Positions 1-8,711 are shown, numbered from the stretch's first letter. The stretch: DNA of 64,000 nt from Hydrogenophaga palleronii NBRC 102513 (GCF_001571225.1 NZ_BCTJ01000019.1:25014-89013); one strand, 5' to 3'. A program made the numbers and translations. Notes: generated from the sequence alone by a model not told the origin.

Positions 1-1284
1 CCGCTCGAGCAACTCGGCCAGACTCACCACCTCCTTCTCTTCCAGGAGCGTCAGGATGTTGTGCTTGAGGATGCGGGAGTCGATTTCGGAGCGGAGCACC
101 ATCTCAGAGAGGGCGTCAGCTGAAAGTTCGCCCTCGGGAACCTTCTCCATGGTGGTGTCCGACATGCGCAGGTCTGGGTCCAACAAGCCCCACTGGGCCA
201 CCGAGGCTACGCGGGCTCCGGTGGAGGTGAGCGTAAAGCCTATGTTGGCATTGGTGCGGAGCTGGTCCTTGACCTGGACGGCGCTGCGCTGCGCCACCCC
301 GAGCAGCTGATGCAGGCGGCGGTTCTCCATGAACTCACGACTCTGGACAAAGTGCTTGAGGCCACGTGCAAAGCTTTGCTGTACTTCATGCACGGTCGAG
401 CCTTCCTTGAGCAGCAGAGTGGTGAGGTTGCGCAGCAGGCGACGCTCTACATCGCTCAGGCTCTTGGCGAAAGTGCGCGAGTTCAGCGTATCCACCGCGT
501 CATCAAGGATGGCCGATTGCTCGTAGTCATTGAGTAGCCGCCAGAAGGCCTGGAACGTACGCCCGGCGTCGCTCTCGCCGATGATGTCCACACCACTGAA
601 AAGCTTTTCCAGCACATGACCGCGACTTCCCTCGTGGTCAATGAGGGTTGCTCGCAAGTCGCGGTTCAGGCGCTCGAATTCGTCGCGCACTTGGCGGAAG
701 TCCGAGACAAGCTCCTCCGCCAAGAAGATGATGTCGCGAGCGCGCTCCAGCGCGCGGTCATCAGCCAGGGTGGTGATTTGCCCGTTGTTGACGCGTTCGA
801 TTTCGCGGTCAATGCGGTCGCGCTGCTCCATCAGCGACTCCAGGCGGCTCCTTCGGTCACCGTCGGTTTCTTCGGCAAGTCGCTGGAGCTGATTGATGAC
901 GGTGGCCAGACGGCTTTCTGTCGCGCTGCGGCGTGGCTGGGTTGAGCCGACAATGAAGCGCACGGCGTTGGCCGCATCAGTCGTGAGGCTGAGCTCTTCC
1001 TCAGGTGCGCCTTGCGCCAAGCGGCGCGACAACCACCCCTGGTCAATCCACTCCCGTACATAGCCGGCAGCGGCATTGGGAAGCTCGTACCCATGCGCGC
1101 GAAGCGTCTCAATGTCTCGTGTCAGCCTCTCTTCCAGGGTGGACGCTGAGAGCACCTTCTCCTCCTGAAGCAACACGTTGTCCAACAGTGCCGCAATGAC
1201 GGGCGCACGGTCGGCGGCGAGCAATTTCCACATGGGTTGCTCGCGAAAGCTGCGCAGCGTGGCCGCGCTGCGCACGATGCTCAT
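1..1284 (-). CDS. jetA: Wadjet system protein JetA (DUF3375), partial, 3' end off the left edge
   Basis: Open minus-strand frame with no stop before the window edge, so only the first 428 codons are present. The start ATG at 1284 overlaps the stop of the upstream helicase gene (ATGA, 1281-1284), implying translational coupling. The N-terminus (MSIVRSAATLRSFREQPMWK) and the central blocks match the DUF3375 pattern: a TESRL segment, a charged coiled coil with EQRDRIDREIERVNNG, then DFRQVRDEFERLNRDLR, the EGSRG block, and SDAGRTFQAFWRLL. DUF3375 is the JetA subunit of type I Wadjet, the MukF-like kleisin of an SMC-type complex that cleaves small circular plasmids with JetB, JetC and JetD. Those partners would lie just outside the window to the left. 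Family assignment is by motif recall; function is inferred from the family. Confidence 0.85.
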   Translation of the reverse strand, partial: MSIVRSAATLRSFREQPMWKLLAADRAPVIAALLDNVLLQEEKVLSASTLEERLTRDIETLRAHGYELPNAAAGYVREWIDQGWLSRRLAQGAPEEELSLTTDAANAVRFIVGSTQPRRSATESRLATVINQLQRLAEETDGDRRSRLESLMEQRDRIDREIERVNNGQITTLADDRALERARDIIFLAEELVSDFRQVRDEFERLNRDLRATLIDHEGSRGHVLEKLFSGVDIIGESDAGRTFQAFWRLLNDYEQSAILDDAVDTLNSRTFAKSLSDVERRLLRNLTTLLLKEGSTVHEVQQSFARGLKHFVQSREFMENRRLHQLLGVAQRSAVQVKDQLRTNANIGFTLTSTGARVASVAQWGLLDPDLRMSDTTMEKVPEGELSADALSEMVLRSEIDSRILKHNILTLLEEKEVVSLAELLER

Positions 1285-4200
1285 GGCCTCGCTTCTCCCG
1301 AGACGGACTCGTTTGCCATATTCGCCGCTGCGACGGCGTCAGCGAGCGCGTCACCTCCGCCATGAGCTTCCCGGTGCGCATCTGCTGGGGTCCAGGTGCG
1401 CGCCTCCACCAGAGAGGGAATTTTCTCCAGCGCGCCGAGGGGCTCGATGCCCATGTTGTGCAGACGCACGAGAAGCTCCTCAAGCACTTCATCCTTGCGC
1501 AGCGACCATGTAGAAGCAAAACAGCGCCAGAATGTCCAGCCCGCACGCTCCAGCACTCGCTGTCGATTCATGTCCGCGGCCCAGCGGTCAGGCCCGTGAA
1601 ACTCATCACCGTCACACTCCAGCGCGAGCCGCATGTCGTGCGCACCCTCGACCACGAAGTCAATGAAGAAGGAGCCGGCCTTGACCTGTGGAATCACCCG
1701 GTAGCCGCGATTGAATAGCTCCGTGTATACGTCACGCTCAAAGCCAGACTCGCACATGTCTATGAGGCTCTTTCCATCGTCAACTGTGCCGCCCTTGGGC
1801 TTGGAGTAGTAACCAAGCAATCCTGCGCGCAAGTCGGCCTGAGAAAGGTCCTTCATCTGTACGGACCGAACTAGGTACATCCTGTCGCGCGCCCTGCTGG
1901 CGGCGACGTTGAAGCGCTGCTCAAACATATTGCCGGACAATGCCTTGCAACTGCTGGGGTCCACCACCATAGAGAGGAACATGATGTCGCGTTCACTTCC
2001 TTGGAATGTCCGTGCATCACCGCATTTGAAATGCCGACGCAGGAGTTCTGCTGCATCGCAGTTGCTGCGCACCAAGGTATCAATGTTCTTGGCTTGCTCT
2101 GAGCCTAGTAGAGAGACTACGCCGAGAGTGCGGCCGGCGAGGTTGGGGTCGGCAAGGATGGCTTTGATTTCGGCAAGGACGGCACTGGCCTCATCGGCGT
2201 TTTGGTCTTTCTTGCCTCGGTACCCTGTGGGCACATAAATATCCACAAGGGGAGGGTCAATACGCTCGGACTCTCGTGGGATGCGCAGCGGTTGCATCGA
2301 GTCGTTGTAGAACCGATTGCTGTACGCAATGATGGCTGGCACGCACCGGAAATGCTCTCGCAGCATCACCTTGTTGGCCGCAAAAACCGTGGACGCCATG
2401 TCGTAGAGAGACTTCTCCGGCGTGAGGCTCGCTGCATGCGGTTGCCCCGCAAGAAATCTATTGGCCAACTCCTGGATACGGGCTGCAGAAATGAATCCCC
2501 CATCGGGCGAAACCTGCTTGTCGTCACCCACGACCAGTATTTGCTTGCCACGCAGAACTGCCGGCAGGGCCCAGATGTCGGACTGACTGGCCTCGTCCAC
2601 GATGACCAAGTCAAAGCTGCCCAAGGTCGCAGGCAAGGTTTCCGACACCTTGGCATGGCTCATCACCCAGCAAGGCACGGCCCCTTGTGCGTCATGCATG
2701 GCTTTTTGAGCATCTCGGCGATACCGGCTTGCATTGGGTCCGGTACCCTGGCCAATTTTTCGCACCGCAGTTCGGTACGCCTCCAGCGCCGACAACGTCT
2801 TCGGTGAAGCACCGGCCTTGGTCTCACGCCACGCGGACTTGGAGACCATGTTTTCATAGAGACGCGCCAGTCCGCGCTCAAGGTCATTTCTCCTGGAGGC
2901 CATGGCCAGCAGTTCATCTCTGGCCTCAATGCTGTCCAGGTGCGTTTTCAGCCTCGCCCAGGTCCATGCCTGGCGCCACGTCGTTGGAAGAACACTGTCC
3001 TCACCCGAAACCGGCAGCGGGGACGTCCTCACTCGAGCAGCCAACAGGGCGGCGCCCGCCTTCTCCATGGCTTCGGCGCCAGCGTTGAGTGTCTGAAAAT
3101 CGTGTGCCATCGCCTCGATTCGACGGACCTCGCCGACCAGCTCAGCATAAGAGGCTACTGCTCGTTCCGTTGGCACCGCATTGTTGCCCAGCTGCACACT
3201 GACGAACCCACGCAGTTGGTCTGAAACCGAACCTGCGGCACCTGCGAGTTTTTCCTGCAACGTCGCCAGCAACACAGTTGCCTCCGCCAGCTCGGCCCGC
3301 GTCAGATGACTGCGCAGGTGCTCCCTGACCTTGTGCAAGTCTGCGGAGGTGCCGCGCAACTCCTTCATGGGAGGCTTGGCAAAGACACGCTCGGCAAGAG
3401 CTGGAAGGTGGCTGTCGTGATTGGTTGCGAGCAAGTGTGCTTTGCGCGCATAGGTGGTCACCAGTTCGATTTCCCTCAAGGCCTGCACGCTCGCCTTGAC
3501 AGTGGGGACTGACAACAAGTCGGCAAACTGGTTCCAGCGCACGCTGAAGGAGCGCACCCTGTCGTGCAAATGCAGGTACTTCTGCACGTGCTTCCAGTCC
3601 TCCTCGCTTTTAGGAGCCAGTCCAGCAACACGAACCGCAGCAATGTGCTCTTTCGCTTCTCCAGCACCGATAGCAAGCATTCCAAATGCCTTGCCCGTCT
3701 CGGCCGCACGCTTGACGGCCTCGATGAACTTCTCGCCACCCAGTGCCGCTTCTGGCAAGTCCACCGGCACCTTGAGGAACACGGCGCGTGCGCGAATCAG
3801 CTCATCTATTTCAGCGAACAGCGCCTCAAGCGCCTCGCGCTCACTGACGAAGTCGGTCTGACGGCACTTGCGCCGCAGCTCAGCCGTCCACACATGCCCC
3901 GTTTCTTCCAGCTCATGGGCTAGCTGGGCAGCGGCCTCCACACCGGGCAGCATCTTGTGTGCGTCCGCAAGCACCTCAACAGAGGAGGCGCGCAAAGCCA
4001 GCAATCCACCGCTGGCCTCCGCAGCTTCGATTTCACGCATGCTGACAAGCACGTCGTGCAGCCGGCCAACATCAGCGGCAGCCGGGAGTCCGGCGCTGGA
4101 GGGAATGCGCACCGTGGCGTATTGCAGGTCCTGCCCGACCCGGCGCCGAGCCTCCCGAACACCCGCCATTTCACTGTCGGTCAAAGGCGGGCTGTGCTCA

Positions 4201-5855
4201 GGCGCCAGCGAAAGAACATCATCGAACCACCCATGGCGCTCTGCCCCGGATACCACCAGCTGGGCCATCTTCTGCGCACGCAGCTCCACGCCGTCGACGC
4301 TGATGCTGGAGAGCTGAGCCATTGCGATGTCGTCGACGCGTCGGTCGATTTGCGCCAACTCCACATGCGCCTGGTCGATACCAGCAAGACACTGCTCAAT
4401 CTCTGTTCGCACCACGTCCAGATTGAGCTGGGACAGGTTGTGCGTGATGGCTTCGATGGAGTTCTGGAACTGGCGCATGCCCTCCCTGTCCCCCGAGAGA
4501 AGTGCCACCGTCAGAGGCCTGACTGCCTCCGGAATCTTGGACTGCAACACCTCCAGGGCTTGCTCCCCTTTGGAGGTCACGAGAACCTTGCGCCCGGTAG
4601 CCAGGTAGTGACACACGATGTTGGCGATGGTGTGTGTCTTGCCTGTACCAGGAGGACCTTGCACGGCGACACCATCTGAGCGTTGCAGCTGCTCAATGAT
4701 GGTGACCTGCTCGTGGTTATAGGGCAGGGGAAAGAAGAGCTCCAATGGCTTGCCTGTGCCGCCACCACCTCCACCAGACAACCCGCGAAAGCGTACGGGC
4801 TCATGGTTGATTTTTTCGTCGGAGGGTGGGGTTACGAAGGCTGCGGCACCTGCCGGTAGTACGGCGCCGTCCGTAATGCGGTTCTTCAGGCGCTGAATGT
4901 CTTCATGCAGGTAGTTGTGCGCCCGCGGCCGCGACAGCATTACCCAAGCATCGGTAACCAACAGGTCTTCCGAAGGCGTTGGTGGCACGCGCTGCCCGTT
5001 GAGGTAGCGACCTCTTTCGTGCAGATTGCCAGCCACCATCTTGAGGAGGTGCTCAAAGCTGCCGGGGTCGAAAGGGGTCGGCGTGCGGTCACCGGCTTGG
5101 GTCAACGCGTGTTTGGCCGTCTTTTCCACATCGGGCGCGCTCATCAATTGGCATGCCGAGAACGCGTCGAATTCAAAGCGCGGCTCTACGCCACGCGGAC
5201 GTACCGTGATGGCCAAGCTGGCCTCGTCCACGTTGAGCTCCATGGCCTGGGTGAGTAAGGGGTACTGGTAGTCAATGCTCCCCGCTTCGTCCCTCAGCCT
5301 CCAAGCGGAAATGCCCATTCCCCAGACCAGTTCCTGCGGCTTGGCCGTTTCTTCGGACTCCAGCTGTTGCTTGAGGGAAAACAACTCCCCATAGAGGTCA
5401 ATGGACTGTCTTCTCGGCTTCTCCCCGGCCGACCAGGCTTGCCAAAGCAATGTGTATTGCGCCAGCGCCTTGCCCACGGTGCTCCGAAAGACGGCAGCCT
5501 CTTGCTGAGCCTGCTCCGGTGGTTTTCCCGAGGCATTGACCGCGAGCTTGTGCTCGATTGCTCTTTCGTCCAGCACAGGCGGTGCCGAAGTGGGAGACGT
5601 AGACGCCGAAATCAGGCCGCGAAACGCCTCGGACAGTGGAGGCGGGGGGAGAGCCTCGAGTCGTTCCACGCGCATCCAGATGTGGTCACCTTCAACCTTG
5701 ATGTCAAAGTCGACGCCGGGGAGGCCCGAGAGCTGGTCCATGGTCTTGAGAAGACCACGCGATGCCGCGAGCGTGAAGCCGCGAGGGTCTACGACTTTAG
5801 ATTGCTCCAGGACGTAGTCCAAGAGACCATGCATGAGATTAGAGGCTGCGTCCAA
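1281..5855 (-). CDS. Superfamily-1 helicase with C-terminal restriction-endonuclease-fold domain
   Basis: About 1524 residues. Walker A GPPGTGKT lies near residue 400. A long coiled-coil insert (about 450-950) follows, then the DEAD-like Walker B VIVDEASQSD near 1082. Later motifs are the REHFRCVPAIIAYSN and TFQGSERDIMFLS blocks and VAASRARDRMYLV, typical of AAA_11/AAA_12 Upf1-like helicases. The last 160 residues form a Vsr/DUF559-like nuclease (REase_MTES_1575 type), with SGFERDVY near 1366, then FFIDFVVEG and LALECDGDEFHG. The frame stays open upstream to an ATG at 6044, but the extra 63 residues look non-coding. I prefer the TTG at 5855, which has AGGGAG 9 nt upstream. The stop overlaps the jetA start, so it is probably an accessory gene of the Wadjet operon acting on DNA. 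The function is inferred; the start is uncertain. Confidence 0.8.
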   Translation of the reverse strand: MDAASNLMHGLLDYVLEQSKVVDPRGFTLAASRGLLKTMDQLSGLPGVDFDIKVEGDHIWMRVERLEALPPPPLSEAFRGLISASTSPTSAPPVLDERAIEHKLAVNASGKPPEQAQQEAAVFRSTVGKALAQYTLLWQAWSAGEKPRRQSIDLYGELFSLKQQLESEETAKPQELVWGMGISAWRLRDEAGSIDYQYPLLTQAMELNVDEASLAITVRPRGVEPRFEFDAFSACQLMSAPDVEKTAKHALTQAGDRTPTPFDPGSFEHLLKMVAGNLHERGRYLNGQRVPPTPSEDLLVTDAWVMLSRPRAHNYLHEDIQRLKNRITDGAVLPAGAAAFVTPPSDEKINHEPVRFRGLSGGGGGGTGKPLELFFPLPYNHEQVTIIEQLQRSDGVAVQGPPGTGKTHTIANIVCHYLATGRKVLVTSKGEQALEVLQSKIPEAVRPLTVALLSGDREGMRQFQNSIEAITHNLSQLNLDVVRTEIEQCLAGIDQAHVELAQIDRRVDDIAMAQLSSISVDGVELRAQKMAQLVVSGAERHGWFDDVLSLAPEHSPPLTDSEMAGVREARRRVGQDLQYATVRIPSSAGLPAAADVGRLHDVLVSMREIEAAEASGGLLALRASSVEVLADAHKMLPGVEAAAQLAHELEETGHVWTAELRRKCRQTDFVSEREALEALFAEIDELIRARAVFLKVPVDLPEAALGGEKFIEAVKRAAETGKAFGMLAIGAGEAKEHIAAVRVAGLAPKSEEDWKHVQKYLHLHDRVRSFSVRWNQFADLLSVPTVKASVQALREIELVTTYARKAHLLATNHDSHLPALAERVFAKPPMKELRGTSADLHKVREHLRSHLTRAELAEATVLLATLQEKLAGAAGSVSDQLRGFVSVQLGNNAVPTERAVASYAELVGEVRRIEAMAHDFQTLNAGAEAMEKAGAALLAARVRTSPLPVSGEDSVLPTTWRQAWTWARLKTHLDSIEARDELLAMASRRNDLERGLARLYENMVSKSAWRETKAGASPKTLSALEAYRTAVRKIGQGTGPNASRYRRDAQKAMHDAQGAVPCWVMSHAKVSETLPATLGSFDLVIVDEASQSDIWALPAVLRGKQILVVGDDKQVSPDGGFISAARIQELANRFLAGQPHAASLTPEKSLYDMASTVFAANKVMLREHFRCVPAIIAYSNRFYNDSMQPLRIPRESERIDPPLVDIYVPTGYRGKKDQNADEASAVLAEIKAILADPNLAGRTLGVVSLLGSEQAKNIDTLVRSNCDAAELLRRHFKCGDARTFQGSERDIMFLSMVVDPSSCKALSGNMFEQRFNVAASRARDRMYLVRSVQMKDLSQADLRAGLLGYYSKPKGGTVDDGKSLIDMCESGFERDVYTELFNRGYRVIPQVKAGSFFIDFVVEGAHDMRLALECDGDEFHGPDRWAADMNRQRVLERAGWTFWRCFASTWSLRKDEVLEELLVRLHNMGIEPLGALEKIPSLVEARTWTPADAHREAHGGGDALADAVAAANMANESVSGEARP

Positions 5856-6237
5856 TGTTTTTATCTCCCTCGGTTCTGAATGTCGGATGACAAAGGAACG
5901 GCGGAAAATGGAAATAGGAGTGCGCAGTACCCGTTGTCTTGAGTCATTGAACCATGGCAGCGCCGTTCTCCTCAAGAACACAAACTGCTTCAGTTGCTCA
6001 GAAGATTTGGAATACGGCTTGACGTGACCTACTTCACGCATCAACGCTGGTTGAGCGCGTCAACAATCTCATCGTGGACGGCACCCACGCCATTCGCCTA
6101 TGTTGTCGGTCTAGCCCCAAACACGGCAGAGAAAACCATTTAAGACATTTTCTAAAGTAGTTCGGCGAGAGCCTGCGGTCTAAAACGACCCCTTCGCTAC
6201 ATGTGGTCCAACCATCAACCTAGGAAACGGACCCAGT
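5856..6237. other. Divergent intergenic region between helicase-nuclease and a small hypothetical gene
   Basis: About 380 bases with no convincing gene. The stretch 5856-6044 is formally open in the helicase frame but has a poor amino-acid composition for a protein. AT-richer sequence at 6130-6190 contains TCTAAAAC (6179-6186), the motif that recurs in front of tnsA. It probably holds the promoters of the flanking divergent genes. No clear -35/-10 pair could be fixed. Confidence 0.4.
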
Positions 6238-6735
6238 ATGTCAAAGGAATTCTTGGAAACTTGCGCAAGCGAGCCCCTGTACCTTGAGGAGAGCGTCGAT
6301 TCGCAATGGGGCTGCACCATGCATGAAAGCATGGGCATGCACAACGAAGCAACGCGGCCCACAGCATTCATCAGCCAGATTTGCCATGACACCGGCAAAG
6401 TGACGTCGTACGACTCCAAAGACTTGCAGGAGCAGCTCAGGCAGTTCCGTTTGGCCCGCGAGTTCTCAACCACTACGGTAACTTCCCGACACCAGCGGCC
6501 GCTGGTTCCAATGAAATGGGGTGTTGTAGAAGTCGACGACGAACTTCACGGTCGGGACGGCGAATGGCTGGGAGTCAACGATATCAGCCCAGACCAGAGA
6601 GTAGTGACACTTCAGTGCTTCGAGAGTGGCAAAGTATTCACGAGAGCCGCAAGCGCCTTGCGAGATGACATTCGAGGGAATCGCCTCAAGGTGCACCGGT
6701 ATTGGCCAGATGCACCTCCAGAATTCGAAGACTAA
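6238..6735 (+). CDS. Hypothetical protein
   Basis: 165 codons. No family recognised. The protein is acidic and soluble, with no signal peptide or membrane segment, and its middle contains QRPLVPMKWGVVEVDDELHG followed by a short beta-rich stretch. It lies 3 bp upstream of the next gene (GTG at 6738) in the same direction, so the two are probably co-transcribed. The ribosome-binding site is weak (GGAAACGGA about 6 nt before the ATG). Its position between the Wadjet operon and the tns operon makes it accessory cargo. It could also be a misread frame, but the composition is protein-like. Confidence 0.55.
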   Translation: MSKEFLETCASEPLYLEESVDSQWGCTMHESMGMHNEATRPTAFISQICHDTGKVTSYDSKDLQEQLRQFRLAREFSTTTVTSRHQRPLVPMKWGVVEVDDELHGRDGEWLGVNDISPDQRVVTLQCFESGKVFTRAASALRDDIRGNRLKVHRYWPDAPPEFED

Positions 6736-6737
6736 TC

Positions 6738-7394
6738 GTGAAGCACATCACCCCTGACAAGTTGGAACATACGCTGGCCCGCAGCCTCGCTCTACATGAA
6801 GCTGTGCAGGAGCTCACCGAGTGCTTCGAGCCGTACCCCGAACTGCACTTCGAACTCGCGTTTCAATCGGCACTTCTGTCGATGGAACATGCCACGGCAG
6901 CACTGGTTCTGGTGCAAAACGATATGGAGGCCTCGGGCATGGCGCTGCTGAGGCCTCAGTTCGAGAGCCTGGTGCGGGCTTTCTGGTTGATGTACGCGGC
7001 TTCCGAGACACAGGTCGAGAAACTGTCGATGCCGCTCACCATAGAGACCGCACGCAGGGGCGATGACCTTCCCATGCTGAGTGAGATGCTCAAGCGCCTA
7101 GACGGAGTTCCCGAAGCACCAGCTCACATCGTGACTCAGCTCCAGGAATACAAAGAAGTCACGTGGAAAGCCCTAAACAGTTTTACCCACGGCGGCATCC
7201 ACCCCTTGTCGAAGTTCGTCACCGGCTATCCGCCCAAGCTGGTTTTCGACACCCTTTGCAACTCAAATGGCATCTTCATGATGGCGGCTCAGCTTCTCTG
7301 CATCACGACCGGTATTCCCGAGCATCAACTCCATTGGCGAGAGCTAGTTGACAAGTTTGCCGACTGCTTTCATCCGACAAATAAGCCAGTTTAG
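6738..7394 (+). CDS. DUF6988-like hypothetical protein
   Basis: 218 codons from a GTG at 6738, 3 bp after the preceding stop. An in-frame start at 6702 overlaps the upstream gene and is less likely. The helical sequence carries blocks I associate with a proteobacterial family of unknown function, tentatively DUF6988: FELAFQSALLSMEHA, GMALLRPQFESLVRAFWLMY, AASETQVEKLS, KALNSFTHGGIHPL and SNGIFMMAAQLLC. The conserved SFTHGGIHP motif is reminiscent of histidine-containing helical bundles. No enzyme activity is known to me. It sits in the defence island immediately left of the Tn7-like leader region and is probably cargo. The family name is from memory. Confidence 0.65.
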   Translation: MKHITPDKLEHTLARSLALHEAVQELTECFEPYPELHFELAFQSALLSMEHATAALVLVQNDMEASGMALLRPQFESLVRAFWLMYAASETQVEKLSMPLTIETARRGDDLPMLSEMLKRLDGVPEAPAHIVTQLQEYKEVTWKALNSFTHGGIHPLSKFVTGYPPKLVFDTLCNSNGIFMMAAQLLCITTGIPEHQLHWRELVDKFADCFHPTNKPV

Positions 7395-7445
7395 ATTTTA
7401 GAAAAATAGCCATCTAAAATGGCGTCTGCTATTTCATCTAAAATT
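7388..7445. repeat. CATCTAAAA motif cluster left of the predicted RNA
   Basis: Two direct copies of CATCTAAAAT start at 7411 and 7435, 24 bp apart. An opposite-facing TTTAGATTTTAGA begins at 7390, directly after the upstream stop codon. The same core recurs at 7778 (CATCTAAAAC), 7791 (CTAAAAC), 6179 and, inside the 3' end of tnsB, at 10614 and 10644. Spacing in multiples of about 12 bp suggests a protein-binding array. Candidates are TnsB end-binding sites or an operator of the tns operon. No TGT transposon tip was found beside it. Confidence 0.55.
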
Positions 7446-7505
7446 AAGAAAATCAATCCGGTTTATTTCGTAAATTCAAAAATACAAATTCTCGATTGAT
7501 TTGAA

Positions 7506-7534
7506 TTGCAATAACTTCCGCCTCCCGATGCAAT
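7506..7534 (+). promoter_or_regulatory. Candidate promoter of the structured RNA
   Basis: TTGCAA (7506-7511), a 17-bp spacer and TGCAAT (7529-7534) match sigma-70 boxes at 4/6 each. Transcription would begin near 7541, just ahead of the predicted structured RNA and its terminator. The assignment is by eye only. Confidence 0.35.
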
Positions 7535-7540
7535 TTGTGC

Positions 7541-7703
7541 AGACTGGAGGTTGGAATGAGAAAATTCGACGGACGGTGCCGGCGGCGGTCACGCACCCTG
7601 TTTATCGGCTGTTTTCGAGATAGCAAGTGCACACCTCTGGCTAAGCGAAGTCGAAAGACAGCCGTATCCAAGGTTCAAAGGCGTTGGGTGCGAACGCCTT
7701 TTT
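7541..7703 (+). ncRNA. Predicted structured small RNA upstream of tnsA
   Basis: Three consecutive hairpins are visible. GGTGC (7575-7579) pairs with GCACC (7593-7597). CGGCTGTTTTC (7606-7616) pairs with GAAAGACAGCCG (7653-7664) with one bulged base. A 9-bp terminator stem at 7677-7701 is followed by a T run. A plausible sigma-70 promoter ends at 7534. The overlapping 95-codon frame has an arginine-rich, non-protein-like composition. The region is flanked on both sides by CATCTAAAA repeats. It could be a regulatory RNA of the transposition operon, a long attenuator leader, or part of a transposon end. No known RNA family is recognised. Confidence 0.5.
7677..7703 (+). terminator. Rho-independent terminator of the structured RNA
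   Basis: AAAGGCGTT (7677-7685), a 7-nt loop and AACGCCTTT (7693-7701) form a perfect 9-bp stem followed by TTTTT (7699-7703, partly in the stem). This is a textbook intrinsic terminator on the plus strand, about 160 bp before the tnsA leader ORF. Confidence 0.75.
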
Positions 7704-7777
7704 ATCCTTCAAATCTCGGGATTCTGATACGGCGTCATTTTTGTCGCCTGCTCATCATTGTCCGCTCTCATTTTGGT

Positions 7778-7800
7778 CATCTAAAACGGACTAAAACACC
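7778..7800 (+). repeat. Second CTAAAAC motif pair before tnsA
   Basis: CATCTAAAAC at 7778-7787 is followed 13 bp on by CTAAAACACC at 7791-7800, in the same orientation as the 7411 and 7435 copies. Lying about 70 bp before the first start codon of the operon, it is well placed as an operator or transposase-binding site. Confidence 0.5.
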
Positions 7801-7866
7801 GTTTTCTGGGGCAGTTCGCTAGACCTGGGCAGGAATCTATCTGTTCATTTCTTAAGGAACCCACCC

Positions 7867-7944
7867 ATGAAGTCTGCTTTTATTGTTCGGACTTGTTTGA
7901 CGGGCGCAATTCACTTCGCCTCACAGCGGCGCACGACGTCATGA
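7867..7944 (+). CDS. 25-codon leader ORF overlapping tnsA
   Basis: ATG at 7867 is preceded by AAGGA (7 nt or more of spacing), the only clear ribosome-binding site in front of the tns operon. The 25-residue peptide (MKSAFIVRTCLTGAIHFASQ...) ends in TGA overlapping the tnsA ATG at 7941 (ATGA). The arrangement suggests translational coupling of tnsA to a leader peptide, repeating the 4-bp overlaps between the later tns genes. The peptide itself resembles nothing known. Confidence 0.5.
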   Translation: MKSAFIVRTCLTGAIHFASQRRTTS

Positions 7945-8711
7945 GGGCGCCGACCTACGGAATGCGCGGTGGCCTCAAGGACTTCGACCGAGGCTCGAGA
8001 AACGTATCGCACGCCTACGGCAAGTCCACCTTGCTCACCTATGGGGTGAAGGCTGAGGGTGGCATCGCTCTTGAAAGCGAAAGCGAACGCATGGTCGCCC
8101 ACCTCTTCAACCTCGACCCCGAGGTCGGCTCATACAGTCCGCAGCCATTTGCGATCGAGCTCACGATGGGCGCCATCGCACGCAATGACGAAGAGAAGGG
8201 CGACTTGCGCGCTCGCGCCAAGCGACATGGAGGCAAGGCCGCCTTCTACACCCCAGATTTTGGGGCGACCTGGGTCTCTGGAACAAAGGTCGCGGTGGAG
8301 GTCAAGCTTGACCGCTTCCCAGGAGACGAGGAGTACCAACGCAAGTTGCGCCTTGCCCGCAAGGTGTTGTTCAGCCACGGCATGGAGTTTCTGAAGCTGG
8401 TCACACCCAGCAATTGGCGTCATCCATTGCGCACCAACCTTCCGCTGCTACACCAGGCAAGCATGCGGCGAGACATCTGGCCAGAGCCCGAAATCGCCAA
8501 ACGCATTCACGACCTGCATGCCGCTGGGGCAAAGACCATGGGCGAGTTCTTGAGCGGACTTGCGCTCGACGCTCGCATGGCACCACTACTCCTTGTCTCA
8601 GGTCACCTGGAGGCAGATGTTGTTGAGCAGCCACTTTGCTTTGCAACGCCGACTGCTCCTGCATTCGGAGACCTGAGCCACCTGCAAATGGTGAGGAGGC
8701 TTGCGCAATGA
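7941..8711 (+). CDS. tnsA: Tn7-like transposition endonuclease TnsA
   Basis: 256 codons from the ATG at 7941; the frame is open back to 7893. TnsA makes the 5'-strand cuts at Tn7-type ends, allowing cut-and-paste movement together with TnsB. The TnsA_N catalytic pattern is visible: ESESERMVAHLFNLDPEV supplies the first acid, YTPDFGATW the aspartate, and VAVEVKLDRF the ExK pair of the PD-(D/E)xK fold. A helical C-terminal domain follows, the part that contacts TnsC in Tn7. The stop overlaps the tnsB start (ATGA, 8708-8711). Presence of TnsA separates this system from Tn402-type TniAB transposons. The catalytic residues appear intact. Confidence 0.88.
   Translation: MRAPTYGMRGGLKDFDRGSRNVSHAYGKSTLLTYGVKAEGGIALESESERMVAHLFNLDPEVGSYSPQPFAIELTMGAIARNDEEKGDLRARAKRHGGKAAFYTPDFGATWVSGTKVAVEVKLDRFPGDEEYQRKLRLARKVLFSHGMEFLKLVTPSNWRHPLRTNLPLLHQASMRRDIWPEPEIAKRIHDLHAAGAKTMGEFLSGLALDARMAPLLLVSGHLEADVVEQPLCFATPTAPAFGDLSHLQMVRRLAQ

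Noticed and set aside
5856..6044. N-terminal extension of the helicase gene to the ATG at 6044
   Set aside because: The extra 63 residues are not protein-like and a TTG at 5855 has a good Shine-Dalgarno; kept as an alternative start only.
7535..7822. 95-codon ORF over the structured RNA
   Set aside because: Arginine-rich, no ribosome-binding site, no homologue recognised, and it runs through a strong terminator stem.
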